Of a stretch of 64,000 nucleotides of DNA, positions 1 through 8,628 are shown piece by piece. The position numbers and the translations under genes are program-made. A model generated the notes under the pieces. It did no database searches. It was not told where the DNA came from and worked only from the letters and a program-made list of their open reading frames with translations. Source of the stretch: Hanstruepera neustonica (GTDB lineage Bacteria > Bacteroidota > Bacteroidia > Flavobacteriales > Flavobacteriaceae); assembly GCF_002895005.1 (NCBI RefSeq), contig NZ_POWF01000001.1:248001-312000 (forward strand), given 5' to 3'. The first letter of the stretch is position 1. The number at the start of each line of letters is the position of its first letter.

Positions 1-1061
1 AAAATAACATGAGCAAATTTGCTTTGTAATTTCAGATTTTTTAGATAAATCATAAATGCTATTAAAAGGATTACAATTCCAAAAATGCCGTTTGTAAGAT
101 AAAACTCTATAGGTTGACTATGCGGATTAAATCCGTAGGTTCCTAAAGCGGCTTCTGAATAATTTTCTGCAAAATAAACATCCTTTTTATCCTTATAAAA
201 ATCGCCAATCCCTATTCCAAAATAATAACTTTGAGTTTTATCAACCGCTTCAAAAGTATTACTCCAAAGTTTTAATCTTGGCGATTTGTCATAATCCAGA
301 CTTCTTTGAAATTTGTTCAAAACACTTTTGTTAAATAACAAAAAGGTGGAAGATAATATAGCGATAGCAATAAATGATAAGACAAATTGTTTTCGTGAAA
401 AATGAGAGTACAAATAAAAACAAGCCGCCAAAAAATAGGAAATGTAAACTATTCGTGATGTGGTTAACACAATTGCAAGAGTAAATAATAATACAACCAA
501 CCATTTAAATAGCTTGTTAGAAATAATTTGATACTCAAGAACCGATAGGAGAGCAATTAAAACTAATACCCCAAAATAAGGGTGTTGTATGATTGTAATG
601 AAATGGACAAAATCAGTTTTAAATAAAATATCCTGATCAAAATACTTTACACCATTATAAAATGTCACACCACAAGCAATCAGAGAGGCAACAACCAATA
701 ATTTAAATCCATTTATAATCTGGGGTTTTTCGATTTTAAGGCTTAATAACATGAAAGGAACTACGATAATAGGTAGTCTTAAATTTAGATATCTTAACCC
801 ACTGATAATGGCTTCAGAATTAAAAAAGGAAATTACAGTTAACAAATACGGCACTACGCAAACCATGTATAATTTCCAATTAATTGCCTTCAAAGTGATT
901 TCACCATTAAGATATCCAATTACAAAGAATGCCCCAGCTATACCCAAGAGAATATTCGATAAAGCAAATGAAAAAAATGCCATGCTTAAATAGAGCATCA
1001 AAGTGACAAAAACGGCCTCGTTGAGGTTTATATTTTTTATAGTTTTGCCGACTGCTTTCAC
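1..1061 (-). CDS. O-antigen polymerase/ligase-like membrane protein (C-terminus cut by window edge)
   Basis: About 353 codons are visible and the reading frame is open to the left edge. The start is taken as GTG (1061-1059), which shares the bases GTGA with the stop of the upstream glycosyltransferase gene, a typical coupled start. The translation is strongly hydrophobic, with many membrane helices. In its last visible third a soluble stretch reads KLWSNTFEAVDKTQSYYFGIGIGD, followed after about 30 residues by NPHSQPIEF. That arrangement (a G-rich segment then NxHN/NPHS in the large periplasmic loop) is what Wzy_C/O-antigen ligase family proteins show. The role is therefore polymerising or ligating lipid-linked glycan at the periplasmic side of the inner membrane. 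It is the second such protein in the operon, so one may be the polymerase and the other the ligase. Which is which cannot be told from sequence alone. Confidence 0.75.
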   Translation of the reverse strand, partial: MKAVGKTIKNINLNEAVFVTLMLYLSMAFFSFALSNILLGIAGAFFVIGYLNGEITLKAINWKLYMVCVVPYLLTVISFFNSEAIISGLRYLNLRLPIIVVPFMLLSLKIEKPQIINGFKLLVVASLIACGVTFYNGVKYFDQDILFKTDFVHFITIIQHPYFGVLVLIALLSVLEYQIISNKLFKWLVVLLFTLAIVLTTSRIVYISYFLAACFYLYSHFSRKQFVLSFIAIAILSSTFLLFNKSVLNKFQRSLDYDKSPRLKLWSNTFEAVDKTQSYYFGIGIGDFYKDKKDVYFAENYSEAALGTYGFNPHSQPIEFYLTNGIFGIVILLIAFMIYLKNLKLQSKFAHVI

Positions 1062-2266
1062 TTTTCTAACAGTTTTTTATAAACCTTCAAAATTTTCTTT
1101 ATATGTATGTCCTTGGATAAATACTTAGAATAGTATTCCAAAATATTTTTCTTCATTTCTGATGTGGTAATTTTATCTATTTCTAGTAATTTAGTTTTTG
1201 CCTCCTCAAAATTAGAGAAATCTAACAGCCATCCTGTTTTACCATCATCAATTAAATCTTTAAACCCACTATGATTTGAACCTATTACAGGAGTGTTAAG
1301 TGCAAAGGATTCAATAATAGTCATTGGGCAATTTTCGAACCATTTTGAGGGTTGAATCACATATTTTGCCTCCTCTACAAAACCAAAAAGTTCTGAACCA
1401 TATTTCGGACCTACAAATTCAATATTATCAATAGATTTAATTTTCATTGCAACCTCATCCTCTAATGGACCTTTTCCAATTAAAACCAACCTAAATTGAG
1501 TATCCTTAAATAATTCAATAAGTTCGAGAACACCTTTTTCTTCTGAAATCCTGCCAAAGTACAAATAATAATTTTTGCTATTCACACCGCTGTTTGGATC
1601 AACAATATCAGTAAAATTAGGTATTACAGTAATGTCTTTCTTTATGCGTTTTTTAACTAGTTCTGCCAAAAAATTACTTGGGCTAATGTAAAAATCAATA
1701 TGTTTTTCATAATATCCCAAAGAATGATACAACATGCTCTCTGCTGCTCCAATAGTGCTTTTAAGAATAGAGCCATCAAAACACTTATCTTTTATACAGT
1801 TAAAAAAAGAGCCTTCTACACACTTTGTACAAACTTCATTTCTTTGAAAATTGAAAAGCCTGTGATAGGGGCATATCATCTGACTATCATGTATAGTCTG
1901 AACAATTGGGATTCGTCGTTTCTTTATTTCAGGAAGAATACTTGGAGATAGTTGAAAATTATAATTGTGTATATGAACAATATCGGGTTTAAAAGCGTCT
2001 AAAACTTTTCCTATTTTTTTTCTGTTGCTACTTGAATATATTGTTCCGGCAATAGATTTAACTTTAGCTATTGCTCCTTGTTTATTATAATCAACCGTGT
2101 CAGCCAAAAGTTCTTTAGGAAAATCATTCACATCATTATCATCAGCATGCATCCCCCAATATTTGACCTCAATGTTATTGTCTTTTAAGGCTTTGGAAAG
2201 TTGGAACATATAAGTTTCTGCTCCACCAACTGTTTTAAGAAATTTATTTATTTGTAATACTTTCAC
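1058..2266 (-). CDS. GT4-family glycosyltransferase
   Basis: This 402-residue protein has the two-Rossmann GT-B layout. The N-terminal motif KTVGGAETYMFQLSKAL (about residues 11-27) is the usual acceptor-side GGAE motif. The C-terminal half has YYLYFGRISEEKGVLELIE and the EX7E-type element CPMTIIESFALNTPVIGS, which bind the nucleotide sugar in GT4 enzymes. A cysteine cluster around residues 130-165 (CPYH, CTKC, C-x3-DKC) is common in capsule and O-antigen GT4 enzymes. It likely acts in the cytoplasm, adding one sugar to the lipid-linked repeat unit. It overlaps the upstream membrane protein gene by 23 bases and the downstream one by 4. The sugar donor cannot be deduced. Confidence 0.9.
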   Translation of the reverse strand: MKVLQINKFLKTVGGAETYMFQLSKALKDNNIEVKYWGMHADDNDVNDFPKELLADTVDYNKQGAIAKVKSIAGTIYSSSNRKKIGKVLDAFKPDIVHIHNYNFQLSPSILPEIKKRRIPIVQTIHDSQMICPYHRLFNFQRNEVCTKCVEGSFFNCIKDKCFDGSILKSTIGAAESMLYHSLGYYEKHIDFYISPSNFLAELVKKRIKKDITVIPNFTDIVDPNSGVNSKNYYLYFGRISEEKGVLELIELFKDTQFRLVLIGKGPLEDEVAMKIKSIDNIEFVGPKYGSELFGFVEEAKYVIQPSKWFENCPMTIIESFALNTPVIGSNHSGFKDLIDDGKTGWLLDFSNFEEAKTKLLEIDKITTSEMKKNILEYYSKYLSKDIHIKKILKVYKKLLEK

Positions 2267-3515
2267 GAGAATTGACAGTGTTCATTACCAACGCAAAATA
2301 AGCAAACATCACCACAGCTCTTTGTTGAGAAAATATGGAGTCAGATGTACTGTCTATTAATAACAGTAATAGTCCCAAAATTAAGCTCAAATGAGTAAAA
2401 TAAGATGTATTGGCGATATTTGATTTTACATTATTTAAAAATAGCATTAAATAATTATAAACTATAAAAAACATACTGATTAAACCAAAATATCCAAATT
2501 GCCCCAATACCATGGGCCAATATTGATCGGCTACAAAATTCCAATAGGATCTTTTTATGCCATATACATTACTGATACCATACAAATCATAAACCCATGA
2601 GTAATACGCACCCGAATAGTACGAAGAAAAGGTTCCAAATCCGGTACCTAAAGGAAAATAATCAAAGCCAATAATAAAACTATAATATAAAATCACTGCA
2701 CGAGACCAGGCCTCATCAATGTTTTCAAAAGAAAAATACAATTTAATTTTTTCTCTAAATAGAAATGCTAATACTGTTAATAACAATGCAATTGACCATA
2801 AAAAAACTGGTTTTGGTGTTTTAATTAGTTTTTTCCCTTGGAATAATAATATTATAACGAAAAAGACAAAGCCAAAATATTTGACTCTTAATGATAAAGC
2901 TCCAATGAATAACACAAAAAACAACAAACCAAGTCGTTGTTTTTGATATTTAGATAAAAGTAGAAGAAAAATAAATGAAAACGCGAAAGCATATCTCGAG
3001 GTATGCTTGAAAAACAATTCTATGGATTGAATACTAAACCTGTTTTCTCTGGGATAAATTTCAAATGCAATATCTAGAACAATAATAAAAACGAGAATAT
3101 AAAATGCCTTTTGGGCGTAACTAGTGATTTTATCTAATACTGTACTAGATGACATTGAGTCGCTCAAAAATCGAATTGCAAAATAAACAACAAAAGCTTT
3201 TGTCACGTTAATGGCATCTGCAAATATTGCGACAGCATTTGTGCAATACCCTTTATAACAAGTATAGGCATTTGAAAGAAATCCGATAAATATAATTAGG
3301 ATAAGCGACAGTATAATAAAATATTCTTTTCTAAATAACCTAAACCTCTGTTTGATGATTATTTGATAACTAATTACAAAGAAAGACAGCAATCCTAGAA
3401 ACTCATCAAAAAAACCAAGTAGCCTTGAGAAGGCGTCATACAAGAAAACTAAAAATAAAATAGCAAATATTAATATGCTTTCTATTAGACTTGACTTTTT
3501 TATTTTCAGAACCAT
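2244..3515 (-). CDS. O-antigen polymerase (Wzy)-like membrane protein
   Basis: This 423-residue, strongly hydrophobic protein has about ten predicted membrane helices starting around residue 14. A large extracytoplasmic loop lies around residues 280-350 (FPLGTGFGTFSSYYSG through WNFVADQYWPMVLGQFG). A GTGFG-type loop late in the protein is typical of the O-antigen polymerase/ligase superfamily, whose primary sequences are otherwise poorly conserved. Together with the flippase, sulfotransferases and glycosyltransferase around it, this suggests it polymerises the repeat unit on undecaprenyl-diphosphate in the periplasm. Its stop region overlaps the glycosyltransferase start by 23 bases. It could instead be the ligase, because a second superfamily member follows at the left edge. 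Confidence 0.75.
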   Translation of the reverse strand: MVLKIKKSSLIESILIFAILFLVFLYDAFSRLLGFFDEFLGLLSFFVISYQIIIKQRFRLFRKEYFIILSLILIIFIGFLSNAYTCYKGYCTNAVAIFADAINVTKAFVVYFAIRFLSDSMSSSTVLDKITSYAQKAFYILVFIIVLDIAFEIYPRENRFSIQSIELFFKHTSRYAFAFSFIFLLLLSKYQKQRLGLLFFVLFIGALSLRVKYFGFVFFVIILLFQGKKLIKTPKPVFLWSIALLLTVLAFLFREKIKLYFSFENIDEAWSRAVILYYSFIIGFDYFPLGTGFGTFSSYYSGAYYSWVYDLYGISNVYGIKRSYWNFVADQYWPMVLGQFGYFGLISMFFIVYNYLMLFLNNVKSNIANTSYFTHLSLILGLLLLLIDSTSDSIFSQQRAVVMFAYFALVMNTVNSRESITNK

Positions 3516-3536
3516 CTGTTATTGTTGTTTTCCAAA

Positions 3537-4544
3537 TCAATTATTATGCTCTGGCATATCACCCACTTTTATAGTCTTTGTAGCTTCACCTTTTCTTAAA
3601 GCTCTCCAAAAAGCTATTCTCACTTTTATTAATTCAATAAGTCTCTTGGGTAATCCAATCGCCAAATCAATACCCGTCCAAATGAAGGTTAATAGCTTTC
3701 TGTCATTCTTTATCAGATCATAATTATAATCTATAAGTGAATGTCCGGCCATAGCTTGATAAATTAGTTGTTCTTTTTTTGTCAAATTACGTTTCCATTT
3801 ATCAGTATTTTTATTGTCTATTGCCTTAAAAATTAGCTCTGAATGATGCTTTCCAATATATTTATTACTAGAAAGATGAAAGTCTATCATTGATTGTTCA
3901 AAATCAATTTTTAAAAAATCGCTAATTTCCTTGAGATGAAATTCTGGTTTTTGAACCAAATCTTCATATCTAATCAAATAAATTTTGTCTTTAGGTATTT
4001 TTCTTAATGAACGTTCTACTAAACCATGTTTTATCTTCCAGTCTAATGCCATTACCGCTGGATGCGATTTTGATGGGTCCATTTTACGCCAACTGTAAAA
4101 TACATCTCTCCCATCCCTTACTATATGAATAAATTTTGCTTTTGGAAACAAATCATAAAGTAATTCCATTGAGCCAAAAAACAAACTTTTATCTCCCCAT
4201 TTTTTCTTCTGTTCATGTTGAGCATAGGAAGAATATATGATTTCCATCAATTCTTTGACTGTTATGGATTTCTTTTCTGAAATAGCATTTAAAATATCTT
4301 TTTTGTCGAAATTCCATAATTGGAATTGTTCATTCTCTCTTAAATATGAAACTAATTTCTCTTTTTTTTTGCCTCTAATTTTCCGATTTACCCAACTTCT
4401 TTTTAGTATAGGTTTCAAGAAACTAGCCTCTTCTGGAATTGCTATTTCAGAATGTGCATTTAACAATAATCGCAAAAGTGTTGTTCCAGACCTCTGAACT
4501 CCAACTATAAAAAAAGGGATGTTATTGTTGCTTTCTATTTCCAA
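3537..4544 (-). CDS. PAPS-dependent sulfotransferase (Sulfotransfer_3-like)
   Basis: This 335-residue protein has the 5'-phosphosulfate loop near the N-terminus (PFFIVGVQRSGTTLLRLLL, residues 10-28) and the 3'-phosphate-binding element FIHIVRDGRDVFYSW (138-152). These are the two signature PAPS-binding elements of sulfotransferases. The family moves a sulfonate group from PAPS to a hydroxyl or amine, here presumably on a sugar of the glycan repeat. It overlaps the other sulfotransferase gene by 10 bases, and PAPS-making genes lie upstream in the same operon. No signal peptide is visible, so it probably acts in the cytoplasm before the unit is flipped. The accepting sugar is unknown. Confidence 0.92.
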   Translation of the reverse strand: MEIESNNNIPFFIVGVQRSGTTLLRLLLNAHSEIAIPEEASFLKPILKRSWVNRKIRGKKKEKLVSYLRENEQFQLWNFDKKDILNAISEKKSITVKELMEIIYSSYAQHEQKKKWGDKSLFFGSMELLYDLFPKAKFIHIVRDGRDVFYSWRKMDPSKSHPAVMALDWKIKHGLVERSLRKIPKDKIYLIRYEDLVQKPEFHLKEISDFLKIDFEQSMIDFHLSSNKYIGKHHSELIFKAIDNKNTDKWKRNLTKKEQLIYQAMAGHSLIDYNYDLIKNDRKLLTFIWTGIDLAIGLPKRLIELIKVRIAFWRALRKGEATKTIKVGDMPEHNN

Positions 4545-5440
4545 TTTTCGAGATTTCGATTCAATAATTTTTCTAATTTGACAATATCCTCTTTAAAAAA
4601 AGAATTTAAAAGTTTTTTTTCCTCTAAAAACTTAATGTTATCATTTTTTGTTAAAGACCCTGCTTTTTTGGGTTTAGTATTCCAGTTTAAAAAAGCTAAC
4701 TTTAAGTTTGTTCGTTTATGAACAGGTAAAATTGGATCAATAAATCTATCAATAAAAAACTTCTTAATATTGCTTTGGTTATATAATAAATTATGCATCC
4801 ATTTATGCTTTACTTCTCCTGTCACATTAACTTTCTTAAGCTCTGCTTTAAATTGTTCATCAACTTCCAAAAACCTAAAAATACTTTGCAATACATTATA
4901 CGGGTTCTCTTGCAAATCTTCATAAAATAATACCAGAACTTGATCTTTTTCGAATATTGAAAAAATATATTCTAACTGCTCTGCATATAACCCATGTGCC
5001 TTGTAGGTAAAGTTGTTTTTCTCTCTTTGACTTCCATTTGCTCTGTCTTTCTCTTTATACAATGCTTCCTTAAAAGAAAGTCTTTCTAAATTTAACTTTT
5101 TAAAATAATTGTAAGCTGAAATAGCTCTATCTGTCGGGTTTCGAAGTACGCAAATTAATTTTGCCTTGGGATTAAAAGAATATATGTTTTTTATTGCCTC
5201 TGGGTAAAACATATAATTCACATAGCCCTGAAGAATGATTTTTTGAAAATTGTATCCTTCTCTGTAATATTCTTTCTGAAAAGCCATGATTTCCTTTTTT
5301 GAATGATTGTTTTCTAAAAAAAAGGGATGGTCTTTTAAAGAACTTGGACCACAAATTTCAGGGTGTTGTGACATCCAATAATATAGCGAAGAAGTGGCAG
5401 CTTTTTGTGCTCCAATAATAAATGTATTCGGTTTTACCAT
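4535..5440 (-). CDS. PAPS-dependent sulfotransferase (heparan-type domain)
   Basis: This 301-residue protein begins almost at once with the phosphosulfate loop FIIGAQKAATSSLYYWMSQHP (7-27). It carries the 3'-phosphate element KLICVLRNPTDRAISAYNYF (94-113). KAATSSL and RNPxDRAxSxY are hallmarks of the Sulfotransfer_1 / heparan sulfate N- and O-sulfotransferase branch, a different branch from the neighbouring sulfotransferase. The pair therefore probably sulfates two different positions or sugars. The gene is 6 bases downstream of the flippase gene and overlaps the next sulfotransferase by 10 bases, so the three are almost surely translated together. Confidence 0.92.
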   Translation of the reverse strand: MVKPNTFIIGAQKAATSSLYYWMSQHPEICGPSSLKDHPFFLENNHSKKEIMAFQKEYYREGYNFQKIILQGYVNYMFYPEAIKNIYSFNPKAKLICVLRNPTDRAISAYNYFKKLNLERLSFKEALYKEKDRANGSQREKNNFTYKAHGLYAEQLEYIFSIFEKDQVLVLFYEDLQENPYNVLQSIFRFLEVDEQFKAELKKVNVTGEVKHKWMHNLLYNQSNIKKFFIDRFIDPILPVHKRTNLKLAFLNWNTKPKKAGSLTKNDNIKFLEEKKLLNSFFKEDIVKLEKLLNRNLENWK

Positions 5441-5446
5441 ATATCT

Positions 5447-6769
5447 TTAATGGAATGAAAAATAACTTTTAATTTTTAGTTTTTTCTTCAAATAAAAAGC
5501 CCCTGCTAAATTCCAAAAAGCAATACTAATCACAGTTGATATTGCAGCGCCTAAAGCCCCATAAACAGGGGTCAGTAAAAAATTTAACACTAAATTAATT
5601 ATAAGCGCAATAAAAACAATGTTTTGATATTTTTTTTGATAACCTGTCATTTGCAAAATTATCCCAACGGACCCTGAAAACGAATTTACTACCTGACCAA
5701 TGCATAAAATAATTAAAACTAGACTACCAGACACAAACGCATCGCCGAAGGTGCCTAAAATAAATCGATGAAAAATCAAAATTACAATTACTATTACGGT
5801 TGTTATAATAAAATTAAGTTTTGTAGAAAAGCGTATTAAATTTTCAAACTTATTCTTTTCATTGAGTTTATAATAAGTTGCTATTTTAGGGGCAAGGATA
5901 GAATTAATGGCCTGAAGTGAAAAACTTGTAATCATAGCAATTTTCAAAGCAACATTATAAACCCCTATCGTCTCATCTGATGCATATATTCCTAATACTA
6001 ATGTGTCAGACCATCCTAGAAATACTATAATGGCACCAGAAAACATCATTGGAATAGCATCTTTAATAAAAATCCAAGAATTTGAATTCGTTTTAAATCT
6101 TATATTCTCAAATTCTCTCATTACCAAATAGAAGCTATAAACTGCTAAAAAAAGAACACCAAAAAAATGCGCCCTTATAGCATTTAAGCTATCATTTGAT
6201 TGATAGATTAATAATATAAAGATTACAAGTGAAAACAAAAACCTCCCTGGGTTATTGAAAAAGGCAAATAAATTGTTCTTTTTAATAGATCTAAAAAACC
6301 CTGCACAAATCAAAACGACGGACCAAAAAGGAATGGTTAAGCACACCCAAAAAATATATGGGATTAATTGGGGCTTACCAAACAAGTCAACACAAATAAG
6401 ATTTTTAAAACCAAACAAAGTAATGGAAATTAGTGACGAGAAAATTATTGCCTTGAACAAAACTTTTAAAAATATTCCGGAATCAAAACTATTTTCCTCC
6501 AACGAGAAAAATGGTATCAAATTCATATCAATCCCCAATCGACCAAAAATACTCAAGCACATTAATAATGTAAAGCTTAATGAAACTAAACCATTAACTT
6601 CTGCTCCATATTCATGAGCGATAATATAAGTAAAAATATATCCAGCTATTATTCCTAAAACACGAAGTAGTAAAAAGTTAAATCCTTTGTCAACAATTTC
6701 TTTAAAGTCTTTGTCGAGTAGATTTTTATAGAAATTATAAAGTGTTTTGATAACCCTTTGAATTAAAAT
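5447..6769 (-). CDS. Wzx-type polysaccharide flippase with no canonical start codon
   Basis: The family is recognised by the many hydrophobic segments, a C-terminal helix pair (VFIALIINLVLNFLLTPVYGALGAAISTV) and MPM-type residues (AIPMMFSGAIIVFLGWSDTLVLG), as in MATE/Wzx polysaccharide exporters. The first in-frame ATG (6562) would remove the first helix. Upstream of it the same frame stays open and encodes a convincing N-terminus (DKDFKEIVDKGFNFLLLRVLGIIAGYIFTY) back to a stop just inside the preceding gene. No ATG, GTG or TTG is present in that stretch, so the start is probably ATT at 6769 or 6761-6763. I use 6769, giving about 440 residues, a normal Wzx length. It would flip the lipid-linked, probably sulfated repeat unit across the inner membrane. 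Confidence 0.8.
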   Translation of the reverse strand: MLIQRVIKTLYNFYKNLLDKDFKEIVDKGFNFLLLRVLGIIAGYIFTYIIAHEYGAEVNGLVSLSFTLLMCLSIFGRLGIDMNLIPFFSLEENSFDSGIFLKVLFKAIIFSSLISITLFGFKNLICVDLFGKPQLIPYIFWVCLTIPFWSVVLICAGFFRSIKKNNLFAFFNNPGRFLFSLVIFILLIYQSNDSLNAIRAHFFGVLFLAVYSFYLVMREFENIRFKTNSNSWIFIKDAIPMMFSGAIIVFLGWSDTLVLGIYASDETIGVYNVALKIAMITSFSLQAINSILAPKIATYYKLNEKNKFENLIRFSTKLNFIITTVIVIVILIFHRFILGTFGDAFVSGSLVLIILCIGQVVNSFSGSVGIILQMTGYQKKYQNIVFIALIINLVLNFLLTPVYGALGAAISTVISIAFWNLAGAFYLKKKLKIKSYFSFH

Positions 6770-6771
6770 AT

Positions 6772-7305
6772 TTAATTACCTTCTTTTTGTAATAGCTTAT
6801 TAATAAGTATTCTTTTAGCAGATATTACGGGGTTGTGCTTATTGTCAACCTTCTTGGTTTCAATAGTAAAATTGTCTTTTTTGAATGAAACAAACTTGTT
6901 ATAGCGCATAAACTCATCAAAATTATTAGCATCAACAACTATCGATTTTTGACCATACTTGAAGGTAATAAAATTAAATTCAACCTCCTTCTCTTTCTTG
7001 CCAAGATTAATTAGAATAAAATTTGAGATGTTTTTGTTACCAAAATTTGCCTTGAGTTTTTCAAATCCTGTTGAGGGCGGAATAGCTTCTACTATTTGAA
7101 TATTTTTTTTCTGAAATTCGTCTACCTCAATATTATTTACCAATACCTTAAAATCATCTTCAACCGATGTTTTTAACTCAAGAACAATTTCAAAATCTTC
7201 TTTTGTTTCTAATTTTTGAGGCTCAATTTCTGGAGCCTTATTGTTTCTAGCACAAGAAAATAGCACCAATGTTATTATAAAGACTGTGATTCTATTCATA
7301 ATCAT
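6772..7305 (-). CDS. Orphan lipoprotein in the polysaccharide operon
   Basis: This 177-residue protein has a clear lipoprotein signal: MIMNRITVF, a short hydrophobic run, then the lipobox LFSC at about residues 15-18, so it should be lipid-anchored. The rest is soluble, rich in Lys, Asn and Phe, and probably beta-rich. I recognise no family. It starts 3 bases after cysN and ends 2 bases before the flippase frame, so it belongs to the operon. A role in surface glycan export or anchoring is only inferred from position. The initiator could be Met1 or Met3. Confidence 0.75.
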   Translation of the reverse strand: MIMNRITVFIITLVLFSCARNNKAPEIEPQKLETKEDFEIVLELKTSVEDDFKVLVNNIEVDEFQKKNIQIVEAIPPSTGFEKLKANFGNKNISNFILINLGKKEKEVEFNFITFKYGQKSIVVDANNFDEFMRYNKFVSFKKDNFTIETKKVDNKHNPVISAKRILINKLLQKEGN

Positions 7306-7308
7306 AAA

Positions 7309-8562
7309 TTATACAATCATTCCAGCCGCAACAGTTTCATTAGTGGCATCATCAACGAGAATGATACTTCCTGTTGTTCTGTTTTCTCTGTATGAATCAA
7401 CCATTAGGGGCTTTGTGGTACGAATTTTAACTTTTGAAATATCATTCATACCCAATTCCTTATCGTCCATATTTCTCTCTAGGGTATTGATGTCATATTT
7501 ATACACCACTTCTTTTATCATAGCCTTTTGTTCATTTGAAGTGTGTTTGATAGTATATTTTGCTCTTGGTTTAGCAGAATCGTTGTGCAACCAACACAGC
7601 ATGACTTCCAAATCTTGAGAAGCTTCAGGCTTGTTATTCGATCTCACAATCATATCGCCTCTACTGATGTCAATATCATCCTCTAAAGTTATAGAAACAG
7701 ACATTGGTGCAAAAGCCTCTTCCAATTCGCCATCTAAAGTATCTATTGATTTTATTTTAGAGTTAAATCCAGATGGCATAATTGTGACCTCATCGCCCTT
7801 TCTAAAGACGCCACTAGCAACTCTTCCGGCATAGCCCCTATAATCAATAAATCCGTCACGTTGAGGTCTTAAAACGGTTTGTACAGGGAAGCGCGCATCC
7901 ACCTTGTTGATGTCGCTACTAATATGCATGGTCTCTAAAGTGTGTAATAGCGGTGCTCCTTGATACCAATCCATGTTTTGCGAACGATTAACCACATTAT
8001 CTCCTAATAACGCACTAATAGGAATGAAACGTACATCCTTTACCAACATTTTAGATGAAAACTCTTCAAACTGTTCAATGACTTTATTATAAGCTTCTTC
8101 AGAAAAATTTACTAAATCCATTTTGTTAATACAAACGATTACATGCGGTATCTGAAGCAATGATGCTATAAAAGAATGTCTTCTAGTTTGTTCTATAACG
8201 CCATGTCTGGCATCAACTAAAATAATTGCTGCATTAGCTGTTGAAGCCCCTGTTACCATGTTGCGAGTATATTGAATATGGCCAGGCGTATCAGCAATTA
8301 TGAATTTTCTTTTAGGAGTTGTAAAATATCTATAAGCCACATCAATGGTAATGCCTTGTTCGCGTTCATCCCTTAACCCATCAGTAAAAAGTGCCAAATC
8401 AACACCTTCGTGTCCTTTTTTCTTACTAGTGTTTTCTATTGCCTGTAATTGGTCCTCAAAAATTGATTTCGAATCATATAATAAGCGTCCTATGAGTGTA
8501 CTTTTTCCATCATCTACACTTCCTGCAGTAGTAAAACGTAATAATTGATTGTTATCTAACAT
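7309..8562 (-). CDS. cysN: Sulfate adenylyltransferase, large (GTPase) subunit
   Basis: This 417-residue GTPase of the EF-Tu/CysN type has the P-loop GSVDDGKST (14-22), DTPGH (91-95) and NKMD (146-149), followed by two beta-barrel domains. With CysD it makes adenosine 5'-phosphosulfate from sulfate and ATP, driven by GTP hydrolysis. Its length is that of a stand-alone CysN with no fused APS kinase domain, which fits a separate cysC two genes upstream. It lies 66 bases after cysD. Its presence inside a glycan operon with sulfotransferases and without reductase genes points to PAPS supply for sulfation. Confidence 0.97.
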   Translation of the reverse strand: MLDNNQLLRFTTAGSVDDGKSTLIGRLLYDSKSIFEDQLQAIENTSKKKGHEGVDLALFTDGLRDEREQGITIDVAYRYFTTPKRKFIIADTPGHIQYTRNMVTGASTANAAIILVDARHGVIEQTRRHSFIASLLQIPHVIVCINKMDLVNFSEEAYNKVIEQFEEFSSKMLVKDVRFIPISALLGDNVVNRSQNMDWYQGAPLLHTLETMHISSDINKVDARFPVQTVLRPQRDGFIDYRGYAGRVASGVFRKGDEVTIMPSGFNSKIKSIDTLDGELEEAFAPMSVSITLEDDIDISRGDMIVRSNNKPEASQDLEVMLCWLHNDSAKPRAKYTIKHTSNEQKAMIKEVVYKYDINTLERNMDDKELGMNDISKVKIRTTKPLMVDSYRENRTTGSIILVDDATNETVAAGMIV

Positions 8563-8578
8563 GATAATTTTAAATGAG

Positions 8579-8610
8579 ATACTGAATCCTTCGAAACTTC
8601 GGTACAGTAT
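8579..8610. repeat. Small imperfect inverted repeat in the cysD-cysN gap
   Basis: The 66-base gap holds an inverted repeat with outer arms ATACTG (8579-8584) and CAGTAT (8605-8610) and a partly paired interior containing TTCGAA. A loosely similar TTCC...CGGAAC hairpin occurs upstream of rnr near 46160-46190. It could be a small REP-like palindrome or an mRNA processing/stability structure between cysD and cysN. No T-run follows it, so it is not a classical terminator. Confidence 0.3.
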
Positions 8611-8628
8611 TACAATTAATAAATTTGA

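Noticed and set aside
751-993. 80-codon plus-strand frame near the left edge
   Set aside because: It lies opposite the clear Wzy/ligase-like coding frame on the minus strand, which continues through it.
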